From: an archaeon
Lineage (GTDB): Archaea; Methanobacteriota; Methanobacteria; Methanobacteriales; Methanobacteriaceae
Length of the DNA: 5,657 nucleotides
Direction: 5' to 3'
Assembly: GCA_024409145.1 (NCBI GenBank)
Contig: JAKSUF010000099.1
Location: 1-5,657, forward strand
In this document: positions 1 through 4,262 of the stretch, in pieces
Numbering within the stretch: position 1 is the first letter of the stretch
Layout: each line of letters opens with the position of its first letter
The notes under the pieces: generated by a model
Told to the model about the DNA's origin: nothing
The model's database searches: none
Seen by the model: only the letters and a program-made list of their open reading frames with translations
Program-made: the position numbers and the translations under genes

Positions 1-80
1 TGGTTGTGTGTAATTATTTTTTGATGGTTGTGGTGGGATTTTATATAATTTGTAATTATGTTTAATAAATATTTTAGTAT
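1..80. other. Noncoding left edge
   Basis: No coding sequence can be supported here. The three forward frames close at 22-24, 11-13 and 63-65, and none shows a recognisable protein end, although the tail of a gene beginning outside the window cannot be excluded. Bases 1-40 are unusually G-rich on the + strand compared with the other gaps and contain TGGTTGTG twice (1-8 and 25-32). Confidence 0.5.
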
Positions 81-85
81 TTATT
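64..85 (-). repeat. Inverted repeat over the pcc1 stop codon
   Basis: AATAAATA (64-71) and TATTTATT (78-85) are perfect 8-base complements around a 6-base spacer. Read on the minus strand, the pcc1 stop codon (83-81) lies inside the first arm, so the end of the mRNA could fold into a hairpin. No clear T-run follows on the minus strand, so it is not a textbook terminator. Both arms are pure A/T, so chance is a real possibility. Confidence 0.35.
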
Positions 86-314
86 CTTTTTTAATATTCT
101 TTACTAAATTTTCGACAAGAATTTCAGATGCTATTAAATCATCAGCAGTATTTAAAAAACTGCCTAAAGATTCACTTTTTATCTTAAAGTTTATAATATT
201 TTCTTTAAGTTCGGATTCAACAAATCCTTCATTATCTACTTCAAGAGATTTGTAAGATATTTCACTGTATTCTTTGTCTTTGTATTCTAAGTTAATTTCT
301 GCTTTAATTTTCAT
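81..314 (-). CDS. pcc1: KEOPS complex subunit Pcc1
   Basis: This 77-residue protein is probably Pcc1, the small dimerising subunit of the KEOPS complex. With Kae1, Bud32 and Cgi121, KEOPS makes the t6A modification at position 37 of ANN-decoding tRNAs; Pcc1 binds Kae1 and links complexes into dimers. The length suits archaeal Pcc1 (about 75-90 residues). The layout also fits: an N-terminal strand (KIKAEINLEY, residues 2-11), a helix leading into LEVDN (24-28, resembling the family's L-x-P-D-N turn), a strand with many alternating charges (36-48), then SLGSFLNTADDLI (49-61) and a C-terminal helix, matching the family's SLR-x-T-x-D-D-hh region. There is no signal peptide or membrane segment. 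The ATG at 314 is preceded by only a weak Shine-Dalgarno-like GTGA on the minus strand. The gene stands alone and diverges from rpl10e. The family call rests on motif memory, so a search should confirm it. Confidence 0.75.
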   Translation of the reverse strand: MKIKAEINLEYKDKEYSEISYKSLEVDNEGFVESELKENIINFKIKSESLGSFLNTADDLIASEILVENLVKNIKKE

Positions 315-327
315 TCTTTCACTTTTA

Positions 328-345
328 ATTATATTATAATATTAT
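328..345 (-). promoter_or_regulatory. Possible pcc1 TATA region
   Basis: A perfect 12-base A/T palindrome (ATATTATAATAT, 331-342) lies about 20-28 bases upstream of the pcc1 ATG on the minus strand. That is where a TATA box would sit for a leaderless or very short-leader mRNA, in keeping with the weak ribosome binding site. No convincing BRE is visible, and similar A/T strings occur nearby. Confidence 0.3.
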
Positions 346-577
346 TTCTCTTATTATTATATTGTTAATTTAATTAAATTTATTTTTATTGTTCTGTTAT
401 TTGTAATATGTGGATTATAATTCAATAATTTATATTTTATATTACTTATTCTATTATTTCTATTTCTCTTATTATTTGTTCAATTATTATTTGTTATAAA
501 ACTTTTTGTATTTTATTACTAATTTTATTAATAATTTTCTTAAATTTTTTATTAAATTTCTTTTAATAATGATAAGG

Positions 578-636
578 TTTATTAATGGTTAGAAAAATAT
601 ATACTATTATTCTATCTAATTTGTAATATTAATAAA
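578..636 (+). repeat. Interrupted stem-loop upstream of rpl10e
   Basis: Bases 578-587 pair with 627-636 (10 pairs, one G-U). After a bulged G588, 589-591 pair with 624-626, and after a G-G mismatch 593-595 pair with 620-622. That makes 16 pairs in all around a loop of about 24 bases. The arms are nearly all A/T, so this is the weakest member of the hairpin series. Confidence 0.3.
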
Positions 637-643
637 AAATTTA

Positions 644-657
644 GTAAATTTTATAAA
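644..657 (+). promoter_or_regulatory. Candidate TATA box, distal
   Basis: TTTATAAA (650-657) is a good archaeal TATA-box match, with GTAAA (644-648) just upstream as a possible BRE. If used, transcription would start near 680 and the hairpins at 706-942 would be transcribed as a leader of about 300 bases to rpl10e, or as a separate RNA. It abuts the hairpin at 656-691. A/T-rich DNA gives many such matches. Confidence 0.3.
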
Positions 658-691
658 TTTTCATTTCTTCTAAATATTAGTAATGAAAATT
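656..691 (+). repeat. Nested hairpin upstream of rpl10e
   Basis: AATTTTCATT (656-665) and AATGAAAATT (682-691) form a perfect 10-pair outer stem. Inside it CTAA (670-673) pairs with TTAG (677-680) around a three-base loop. The outer arms have only Watson-Crick pairs, so this could equally be a DNA operator. It sits directly downstream of the TATA-like sequence at 650-657. Confidence 0.4.
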
Positions 692-701
692 AGATATAAA
701 T
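685..701 (+). promoter_or_regulatory. Candidate TATA box, proximal
   Basis: ATATAAAT (694-701) preceded by GAAAATTA (685-692) resembles a BRE plus TATA pair. Use of this box would put the start near 720-725, inside the long stem at 706-775. That would be incompatible with that stem acting as RNA, so this box and the one at 650-657 are alternatives. Confidence 0.3.
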
Positions 702-705
702 TATA

Positions 706-942
706 ATTAAAAAGTATGATGGTAAGTGTATAATTATAGCTTATATTAACTTAATATGGGATTGTACTTTTTAATATTATTACCTTATTATTCTGATAGA
801 TATCACTTAAATGTTCATTGTAGAATATTTAAAGTTATTATTCATCTATTTAATTATTAAATGGGTGAAATTATTATTATCTACATAAGTAGATTAGTTA
901 TTTATCAACTTTTTAAGTTGTATTAGAGGAATTTGATCTACT
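706..942 (+). ncRNA. Candidate structured RNA: rpl10e leader or small RNA
   Basis: Five successive foldable elements occupy this stretch. (1) 706-720 pairs continuously with 761-775, 15 pairs including two G-U, enclosing a smaller hairpin at 722-744. (2) 805-816 pairs with 823-835, 12 pairs with one bulged A831. (3) 841-853 pairs with 857-869, 13 uninterrupted pairs closing on a UUA loop. (4) ATCTAC (879-884) pairs with GTAGAT (889-894) around ATAA. (5) CAACTT (906-911) pairs with AAGTTG (915-920) around TTT. Segment 888-894 can instead pair with 936-942. No known RNA family is recognised: there are no box C/D or H/ACA pairs and no riboswitch core I know. It ends 29 bases before the rpl10e ribosome binding site, so a leader role is the simplest idea. 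That it is real structure is inference, because composition alone favours stems here. Confidence 0.35.
841..869 (+). repeat. 13-pair hairpin with UUA loop
   Basis: The arms 841-853 and 857-869 are complementary at every position if two G-U pairs (845-865, 847-863) are allowed, leaving only 854-856 as loop. Three pairs are G-C. The G-U pairs would be A-C mismatches on the other strand, so if real it favours an RNA read in the rpl10e direction. This is the single cleanest hairpin in the window. Confidence 0.5.
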
Positions 943-971
943 ATTGAGAAAATTTCTTATTATGATTATAT

Positions 972-976
972 GGAGG
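972..976 (+). promoter_or_regulatory. rpl10e ribosome binding site
   Basis: GGAGG lies seven bases before the ATG at 984 and is the strongest Shine-Dalgarno sequence in the window. It fixes the rpl10e start. An in-frame TGA at 963-965 excludes any start farther upstream. Confidence 0.9.
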
Positions 977-983
977 CCTATTA

Positions 984-1466
984 ATGGTTCGTGCTTATTC
1001 AAGAAGAGAATATATTAGAAAAACACCAAATTCAAGAATTGTTCAATACGATATGGGTGATTTGTCTACAGATTTCCCTGTTAGAGTATCTTTAGCTGTT
1101 AAAAAACCTACTCAAATCAGACATAATGCTTTAGAAGCTGCTAGGGTTGCTTCTAACAGATATATGCAAAGATCTGCAGGTAGACAAGGATATCACTTAA
1201 AATTAAGAGTATATCCTCACAACATTGTAAGAGAAAACCCAATGGCTACTGGTGCAGGAGCAGATAGGGTACAAAGTGGTATGAGAAATGCTTTTGGTAA
1301 AGCTATTAGTGTTGAAGCTATTGTAAAAAGTAATCAAAAAGTTATGTCTATTGAAGTAGAACCTAAAAACTTTGAAGATGCTAAAACTGCTTTGAAAAGA
1401 GCTTCTATGAAATTACCTGTACCTTGTAAAATAGTTATTGAAAAAGGTGCAGAGTTAGTTAAATAG
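984..1466 (+). CDS. rpl10e: Large-subunit ribosomal protein L10e (uL16)
   Basis: This is the archaeal/eukaryotic L10e protein, counterpart of bacterial L16 (uL16). It sits in the large subunit near the A site and central protuberance, contacting 23S rRNA and tRNA. Its 160 residues match archaeal homologues. The basic N-terminus (RAYSRREYIRKTP, 3-15) is typical. The conserved core includes IRHNALEAARVASNRYM (45-61) and the family signature TGAGADRVQSGMRNAFGK (89-106). The C-terminal half (107-155) supplies the usual strand-helix fold. There is no signal peptide. The start is set by GGAGG at 972-976 and an upstream in-frame stop. It stands alone rather than in a ribosomal operon. A long, potentially structured region precedes it, and a hairpin overlaps its TAG. 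Arginine is mostly AGA/AGG, as expected of a highly expressed gene here. Confidence 0.97.
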   Translation: MVRAYSRREYIRKTPNSRIVQYDMGDLSTDFPVRVSLAVKKPTQIRHNALEAARVASNRYMQRSAGRQGYHLKLRVYPHNIVRENPMATGAGADRVQSGMRNAFGKAISVEAIVKSNQKVMSIEVEPKNFEDAKTALKRASMKLPVPCKIVIEKGAELVK

Positions 1467-1490
1467 ATTTATTCTATTTTTCTAATTTTA
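1461..1490 (+). terminator. Hairpin and T-tract at the rpl10e stop
   Basis: AAATAGA (1461-1467), which contains the TAG stop, pairs with TCTATTT (1473-1479) around a five-base loop. The right arm runs straight into a T-rich stretch (1477-1490). Archaeal termination mainly needs T-tracts, so the T stretch is the firmer evidence; the hairpin makes it resemble a bacterial intrinsic terminator. Confidence 0.5.
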
Positions 1491-1521
1491 TATGGATTTT
1501 ATTTATTTAATTATAAAATAA

Positions 1522-1554
1522 TCTGATATGTGGTTTTGTATTTTACATATTGGA
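1522..1554 (+). repeat. G-U-rich hairpin between rpl10e and ppsA
   Basis: Bases 1522-1533 pair with 1543-1554 without interruption: 12 pairs, with ATATGT/ACATAT as the perfect core and four G-U pairs flanking it. The loop is nine bases. The G-U content means it would fold well only as + strand RNA. It lies upstream of the TATA-like sequence at 1567, so it would belong to an rpl10e trailer rather than a ppsA leader. Confidence 0.35.
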
Positions 1555-1562
1555 ATTTAATT

Positions 1563-1576
1563 TATATTTATAAAAT
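1563..1576 (+). promoter_or_regulatory. Candidate ppsA TATA box
   Basis: TTTATAAAA (1567-1575) is the best TATA-like sequence ahead of ppsA. Initiation about 25 bases downstream would fall near 1600 and leave a leader of about 190 bases. No strong BRE is seen, and no better box lies closer to the gene. Confidence 0.35.
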
Positions 1577-1597
1577 AGATTAATAGTTTAAATCAAT

Positions 1598-1622
1598 AAA
1601 TTAATTAGATAATAATTAATTT
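1598..1622. repeat. 10-base inverted repeat, possible ppsA operator
   Basis: AAATTAATTA (1598-1607) and TAATTAATTT (1613-1622) are perfect complements around GATAA. The repeat lies about where transcription would begin if the TATA-like box at 1567-1575 is used, a position suited to a repressor. It is wholly A/T in the arms, so a chance origin is plausible. Confidence 0.35.
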
Positions 1623-1669
1623 GATATTAATCAGTTGTAATACTTTTTTAATCTATTTTTATCAGTTAT

Positions 1670-1697
1670 GAGTTTAATCTAAGCTAGAAATTAACTC
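1670..1697 (+). repeat. Bulged hairpin upstream of ppsA
   Basis: GAGTT (1670-1674) pairs with AACTC (1693-1697). After bulged T1675, AA (1676-1677) pairs with TT (1691-1692). After bulged A1689-A1690, TCTA (1678-1681) pairs with TAGA (1685-1688) around AGC. That gives 11 pairs. A T-rich run begins at about 1709, so it could be an attenuator-like element in a ppsA leader or a second rpl10e terminator. Confidence 0.35.
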
Positions 1698-1779
1698 TTA
1701 AATTCATATTTTTTTATTTTTTGGACTTTATTTTATCCAATACTTATGATTTTCTTTGTTAAAATTTTTGTTTTAAAAA

Positions 1780-1785
1780 GAAGGT
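1780..1785 (+). promoter_or_regulatory. ppsA ribosome binding site
   Basis: GAAGGT lies six bases before the ATG at 1792 and fits part of the archaeal Shine-Dalgarno consensus. An in-frame TAA at 1774-1776 leaves this ATG as the only credible start. Confidence 0.7.
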
Positions 1786-1791
1786 AAAACT

Positions 1792-4074
1792 ATGAAATAT
1801 GTCATAAAGTTTGAAGACTTAACTAAAAACGATATAGGTATTGCTGGTGGGAAAGGAGCTAATTTAGGAGAATTGACTCAAGCAGGTATTCCTGTTCCTC
1901 CAGGATTTGTGGTAACTGCTGAAACTTATGATAAGTTTATGCAAGATACTGGAATCTTTAATAGTGTTATGGATATTTTAGAAGATGTTGATATTAATAA
2001 CACTAAACAACTTCAAGAAGCTGCTGAAGAAATCAAAAGAATTATCATTGAAACTCCAATTCCTGATGATATTTCTACTATGATTATTGAAGCTTATAAT
2101 CAACTTTCAATAAGAGTTGGTGAAGAGGATGATGGTGCTGATGTAGCTATTCGTTCTTCTGCTACTGCTGAAGATTTACCTGAAGCTTCTTTTGCAGGTC
2201 AACAAGATACTTTCTTACATGTTCAAGGTATTGATCAAGTAATTGAATATGTTAGAAAATGTTGGGCATCTTTATTTGAAGCAAGAGCTATTTTCTACAG
2301 AGAAGAAAATGATTTCGAACATTCTAAAGTTTACATTGCTGTAGTAGTTCAACAAATGGTTGATTCAGATAAAGCAGGTGTTATGTTTACTGTTAACCCA
2401 TCTACTGGTGAAAATGTTGCTTTAATTGAAGGATCTTGGGGTCTTGGTGAATCTGTTGTTAGTGGTACTGTTACTCCTGATAATTATGTTGTAAATAAAG
2501 ATAATAATGAAATTTTAAACATTGTTATTAGTGATAAAAAAACTATGTTTGCAAATGATGCAGAAGGAACTTCTGTACAAGTTCCAGTTCCTGAAGAAAA
2601 AAGAAATGAAAGAGTTTTACCTGATGATGAGTTAATTGAGCTTGTTGAAATGGGTAAAAGAGTACAAGCACATTACGGTAAACCACAAGATACTGAATGG
2701 GCATTCCATAATGGAAATTTATTCTTATTACAATCTAGACCAATCACTACTTTAGGTAATGCTGAAGAAAAATCTGAAGATGTTGATTTAGAAGTTTTAA
2801 TTAGAGGTCTTGGTGCAAGTCCAGGTTTAGCATCTGGTACTGTTAAAATTGTTAATTCTCTTGATGAACTTGATAAAATTCAAGATGGAGATGTAATGGT
2901 TGTAGCTATGACTACTCCTGATATGGTACCTGCTATGAAAAGAGCTAATGGTATTGTAACTGATGAAGGTGGAGTAACTTGTCATGCAGCTATTATTTCA
3001 AGAGAATTAGGTATTCCTTGTGTTGTAGGTACTGGAGATGCAACTAAATCTTTAGATGAAGGTTTAGAAGTTACTGCTGATGGTAAAAAAGGTTTAGTTT
3101 ATAATGGAATTTTAAAAGCAGAATCTTCTGCTAATGAAGATGCTACTGCAAATGTTCAAGTTGCAGCAACTCCATTAATTACTGTTACTGAAGTTAAAGC
3201 TAATGTAAGTATGCCTGAAGCAGCTCCAAGAGCTAGAGCTACTGGTGCAGATGGTGTAGGTTTACTTAGAACTGAACATATGATGTTATCTACTGGTATT
3301 CATCCTAAAAAATTCATCCTTGATGGTAATGAAGAAGGTTTAGTTGATATATTAGCTGAAAATGTTTTAAAAGTAGCTGATGAATTTTATCCAAAACCAG
3401 TATGGTATAGAACTTTAGATGCACCTACTGATGAATTTATTACATTAGAAGGTGGGGAAAACGAACCTAGAGAACATAATCCTATGTTAGGTTGGAGAGG
3501 AATTAGAAGAGAGCTTGATGAACCTGAAATTTTAATTGCAGAGTTTAAAGCTATTAAAAAACTTCATGACCAAGGTTATACTAATATTGGAATTATGATT
3601 CCTTTATCTCAACATGTTAATGAACTTAAACAAGCTAAAGAACTTTGTAGATCTGTTGGTATGGAACCAGGTAAAGATGTTGAATTTGGTATGATGGTTG
3701 AAATTCCAGCAGCTGCAATTATGATTGATGAGTATATCAAAGAAGGAATTGACTTTGTAAGTCTTGGAACTAATGATTTAACTCAATATACTTTAGCTGT
3801 TGATAGAAACAATGAATTTGTAGCTAAACATTATAGTGAAGAACATCCTGCTGTAATGAAATTAATCGAAAGAACTATTAAAAAATGTGCTGAAGCAGGA
3901 GTTACTTGCAGTATCTGTGGTCAAGCAGGTAGTGTACCTCACATTGTTGAAAAACTTGTTGCATATGGAATTACTAGTGTTTCCTCAAATGCTGATGCAG
4001 TTGAAGATGTAAGAAAAACTGTAGCAAGAGCAGAGAAAAAAATTATTTTAGATGCTGCAAGAAGACAAATGTAA
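1792..4074 (+). CDS. ppsA: Phosphoenolpyruvate synthase (pyruvate, water dikinase)
   Basis: PpsA converts pyruvate, ATP and water to PEP, AMP and phosphate, the entry to gluconeogenesis in methanogens that make pyruvate from acetyl-CoA and CO2. It is cytoplasmic. The 760 residues hold all three domains. The N-terminal nucleotide-binding domain (about 1-320) shows GGKGANLGEL (19-28), RSSATAEDLPEASFAGQQDT (121-140) and QSRPIT (314-319). The swivelling phosphohistidine domain has GGVTCHAAIISRE (393-405) with catalytic His398. The C-terminal PEP/pyruvate domain (about 465-755) has LLRTEHM (491-497), WYRTLDAPTDE (538-548), MLGWRGIR (565-572), MVEIPAA (635-641, Glu637), GTNDLTQ (659-665, Asn661-Asp662) and SICGQAG (707-713, Cys709 as likely proton donor). 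No key residue appears lost and there is no frameshift. The homologous enzyme of Methanocaldococcus jannaschii carries an intein; this one does not. It is transcribed alone, with codon use suggesting strong expression. Confidence 0.97.
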   Translation: MKYVIKFEDLTKNDIGIAGGKGANLGELTQAGIPVPPGFVVTAETYDKFMQDTGIFNSVMDILEDVDINNTKQLQEAAEEIKRIIIETPIPDDISTMIIEAYNQLSIRVGEEDDGADVAIRSSATAEDLPEASFAGQQDTFLHVQGIDQVIEYVRKCWASLFEARAIFYREENDFEHSKVYIAVVVQQMVDSDKAGVMFTVNPSTGENVALIEGSWGLGESVVSGTVTPDNYVVNKDNNEILNIVISDKKTMFANDAEGTSVQVPVPEEKRNERVLPDDELIELVEMGKRVQAHYGKPQDTEWAFHNGNLFLLQSRPITTLGNAEEKSEDVDLEVLIRGLGASPGLASGTVKIVNSLDELDKIQDGDVMVVAMTTPDMVPAMKRANGIVTDEGGVTCHAAIISRELGIPCVVGTGDATKSLDEGLEVTADGKKGLVYNGILKAESSANEDATANVQVAATPLITVTEVKANVSMPEAAPRARATGADGVGLLRTEHMMLSTGIHPKKFILDGNEEGLVDILAENVLKVADEFYPKPVWYRTLDAPTDEFITLEGGENEPREHNPMLGWRGIRRELDEPEILIAEFKAIKKLHDQGYTNIGIMIPLSQHVNELKQAKELCRSVGMEPGKDVEFGMMVEIPAAAIMIDEYIKEGIDFVSLGTNDLTQYTLAVDRNNEFVAKHYSEEHPAVMKLIERTIKKCAEAGVTCSICGQAGSVPHIVEKLVAYGITSVSSNADAVEDVRKTVARAEKKIILDAARRQM

Positions 4075-4124
4075 TTGTTTAAAACATGAATGATTGTTCT
4101 TATTAAATAATTATAAATTATCTA

Positions 4125-4160
4125 ATTATTCTAATTTGAATAATCTTATTTATTTTTTTT
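4125..4160 (+). terminator. First ppsA terminator-like hairpin and T-run
   Basis: ATTATTC (4125-4131) and GAATAAT (4138-4144) form a perfect 7-pair stem with a six-base loop. It is followed by a T-rich tract ending in eight consecutive T (4153-4160). It lies 51 bases past the ppsA stop. The T-run alone would be an adequate archaeal termination signal. Confidence 0.55.
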
Positions 4161-4200
4161 AAATAGCTATTAGCTATTTCTTTTATTTTTTATCTATTTT
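4161..4200 (+). terminator. Palindrome and T-rich tract between ppsA and mfnA
   Basis: AAATAGCTA (4161-4169) and TAGCTATTT (4171-4179) are perfect complements around one base, a 19-base palindrome. As RNA it folds into eight pairs with an ATT loop. A T-rich stretch (4178-4200) follows directly. It reads as a second terminator behind the first. The near-perfect two-fold symmetry also suits a DNA-binding dimer acting on mfnA, 84 bases upstream of its ATG. Confidence 0.5.
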
Positions 4201-4204
4201 AGTC

Positions 4205-4217
4205 GATTTTAAAATGT
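4205..4217 (+). promoter_or_regulatory. Candidate mfnA promoter
   Basis: ATTTTAAAAT (4206-4215) is TATA-like and lies about 50 bases before the mfnA ATG, which would give a leader of roughly 20-25 bases. It is followed by TGTACT twice (4215-4220 and 4231-4236), 16 bases apart, which could bind a regulator near the start. The box departs from the usual consensus. Confidence 0.3.
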
Positions 4218-4252
4218 ACTATTTTTTAATTGTACTGCTGTTTATTATATTT

Positions 4253-4257
4253 AGGGA
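4253..4257 (+). promoter_or_regulatory. mfnA ribosome binding site
   Basis: AGGGA lies five bases before the ATG at 4263. It is a modest match to Shine-Dalgarno but the only one near. It supports the ATG at 4263 over the in-frame TTG at 4230, which has no such sequence before it. Confidence 0.55.
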
Positions 4258-4262
4258 TTATT

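Larger units (their letters stand above)
315..983. other. Long divergent intergenic region, pcc1 to rpl10e
   Basis: This gap has no open frame with a credible start and no tRNA. The left part (about 315-577) is low-complexity A/T sequence. It holds a 16-base direct repeat, TATTTCTCTTATTATT (343-358 and 461-476), and a 12-base repeat, TTATTATTTGTT (469-480 and 484-495). The right part (about 578-942) differs: it contains a succession of hairpin-forming segments described separately. Because the flanking genes diverge, the region must hold promoters for both. Confidence 0.7.
1467..1791. other. Intergenic region, rpl10e to ppsA
   Basis: No coding frame is supported. The stretch starts with the rpl10e T-tract. 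It then holds a G-U-rich hairpin (1522-1554), a TATA-like box (1567-1575), a 10-base inverted repeat (1598-1622), a bulged hairpin (1670-1697) followed by a T-rich run (1709-1722), and a short hairpin TTGGA/TCCAA (1721-1725/1736-1740). ATCAGTT occurs at 1630-1636 and 1661-1667, each followed by TTTAATCTA (1647-1655 and 1673-1681). Confidence 0.6.

Noticed and set aside
1..32. TGGTTGTG repeated at 1-8 and 25-32 as a possible CRISPR or repeat-array end
   Set aside because: There are only two short copies at the cut edge, with no spacer regularity and no further copies.
58..255. A 65-codon forward reading frame across pcc1
   Set aside because: It lies antisense to pcc1, is rich in Phe and Ser as expected from the reverse of an AT-rich gene, has no ribosome binding site and resembles no family.
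367..380. AATTTAATTAAATT palindrome
   Set aside because: It is a pure A/T palindrome in very A/T-rich DNA with no nearby promoter element to give it meaning.
716..796. Box C/D small RNA (AUGAUGG at 716-722, CUGA at 793-796)
   Set aside because: The C box has a mismatch, there are no internal C' and D' boxes, and the spacing is longer than typical archaeal box C/D RNAs.
962..1018. Short upstream frame (18 codons from ATG 962) overlapping the rpl10e start
   Set aside because: No ribosome binding site precedes it, and it overlaps the strong GGAGG of rpl10e in another frame. Such a short frame is expected by chance.
799..1201. GATATCACTTAAA shared between the rpl10e upstream region (799-811) and its coding region (1189-1201)
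   Set aside because: Tempting as mimicry for autoregulation, but a few 13-base matches are expected by chance in an AT-rich window of this size.
4230..4262. Longer mfnA beginning at TTG 4230
   Set aside because: It would start at a TTG with no ribosome binding site and add eleven residues not seen in the family; ATG 4263 has AGGGA before it.
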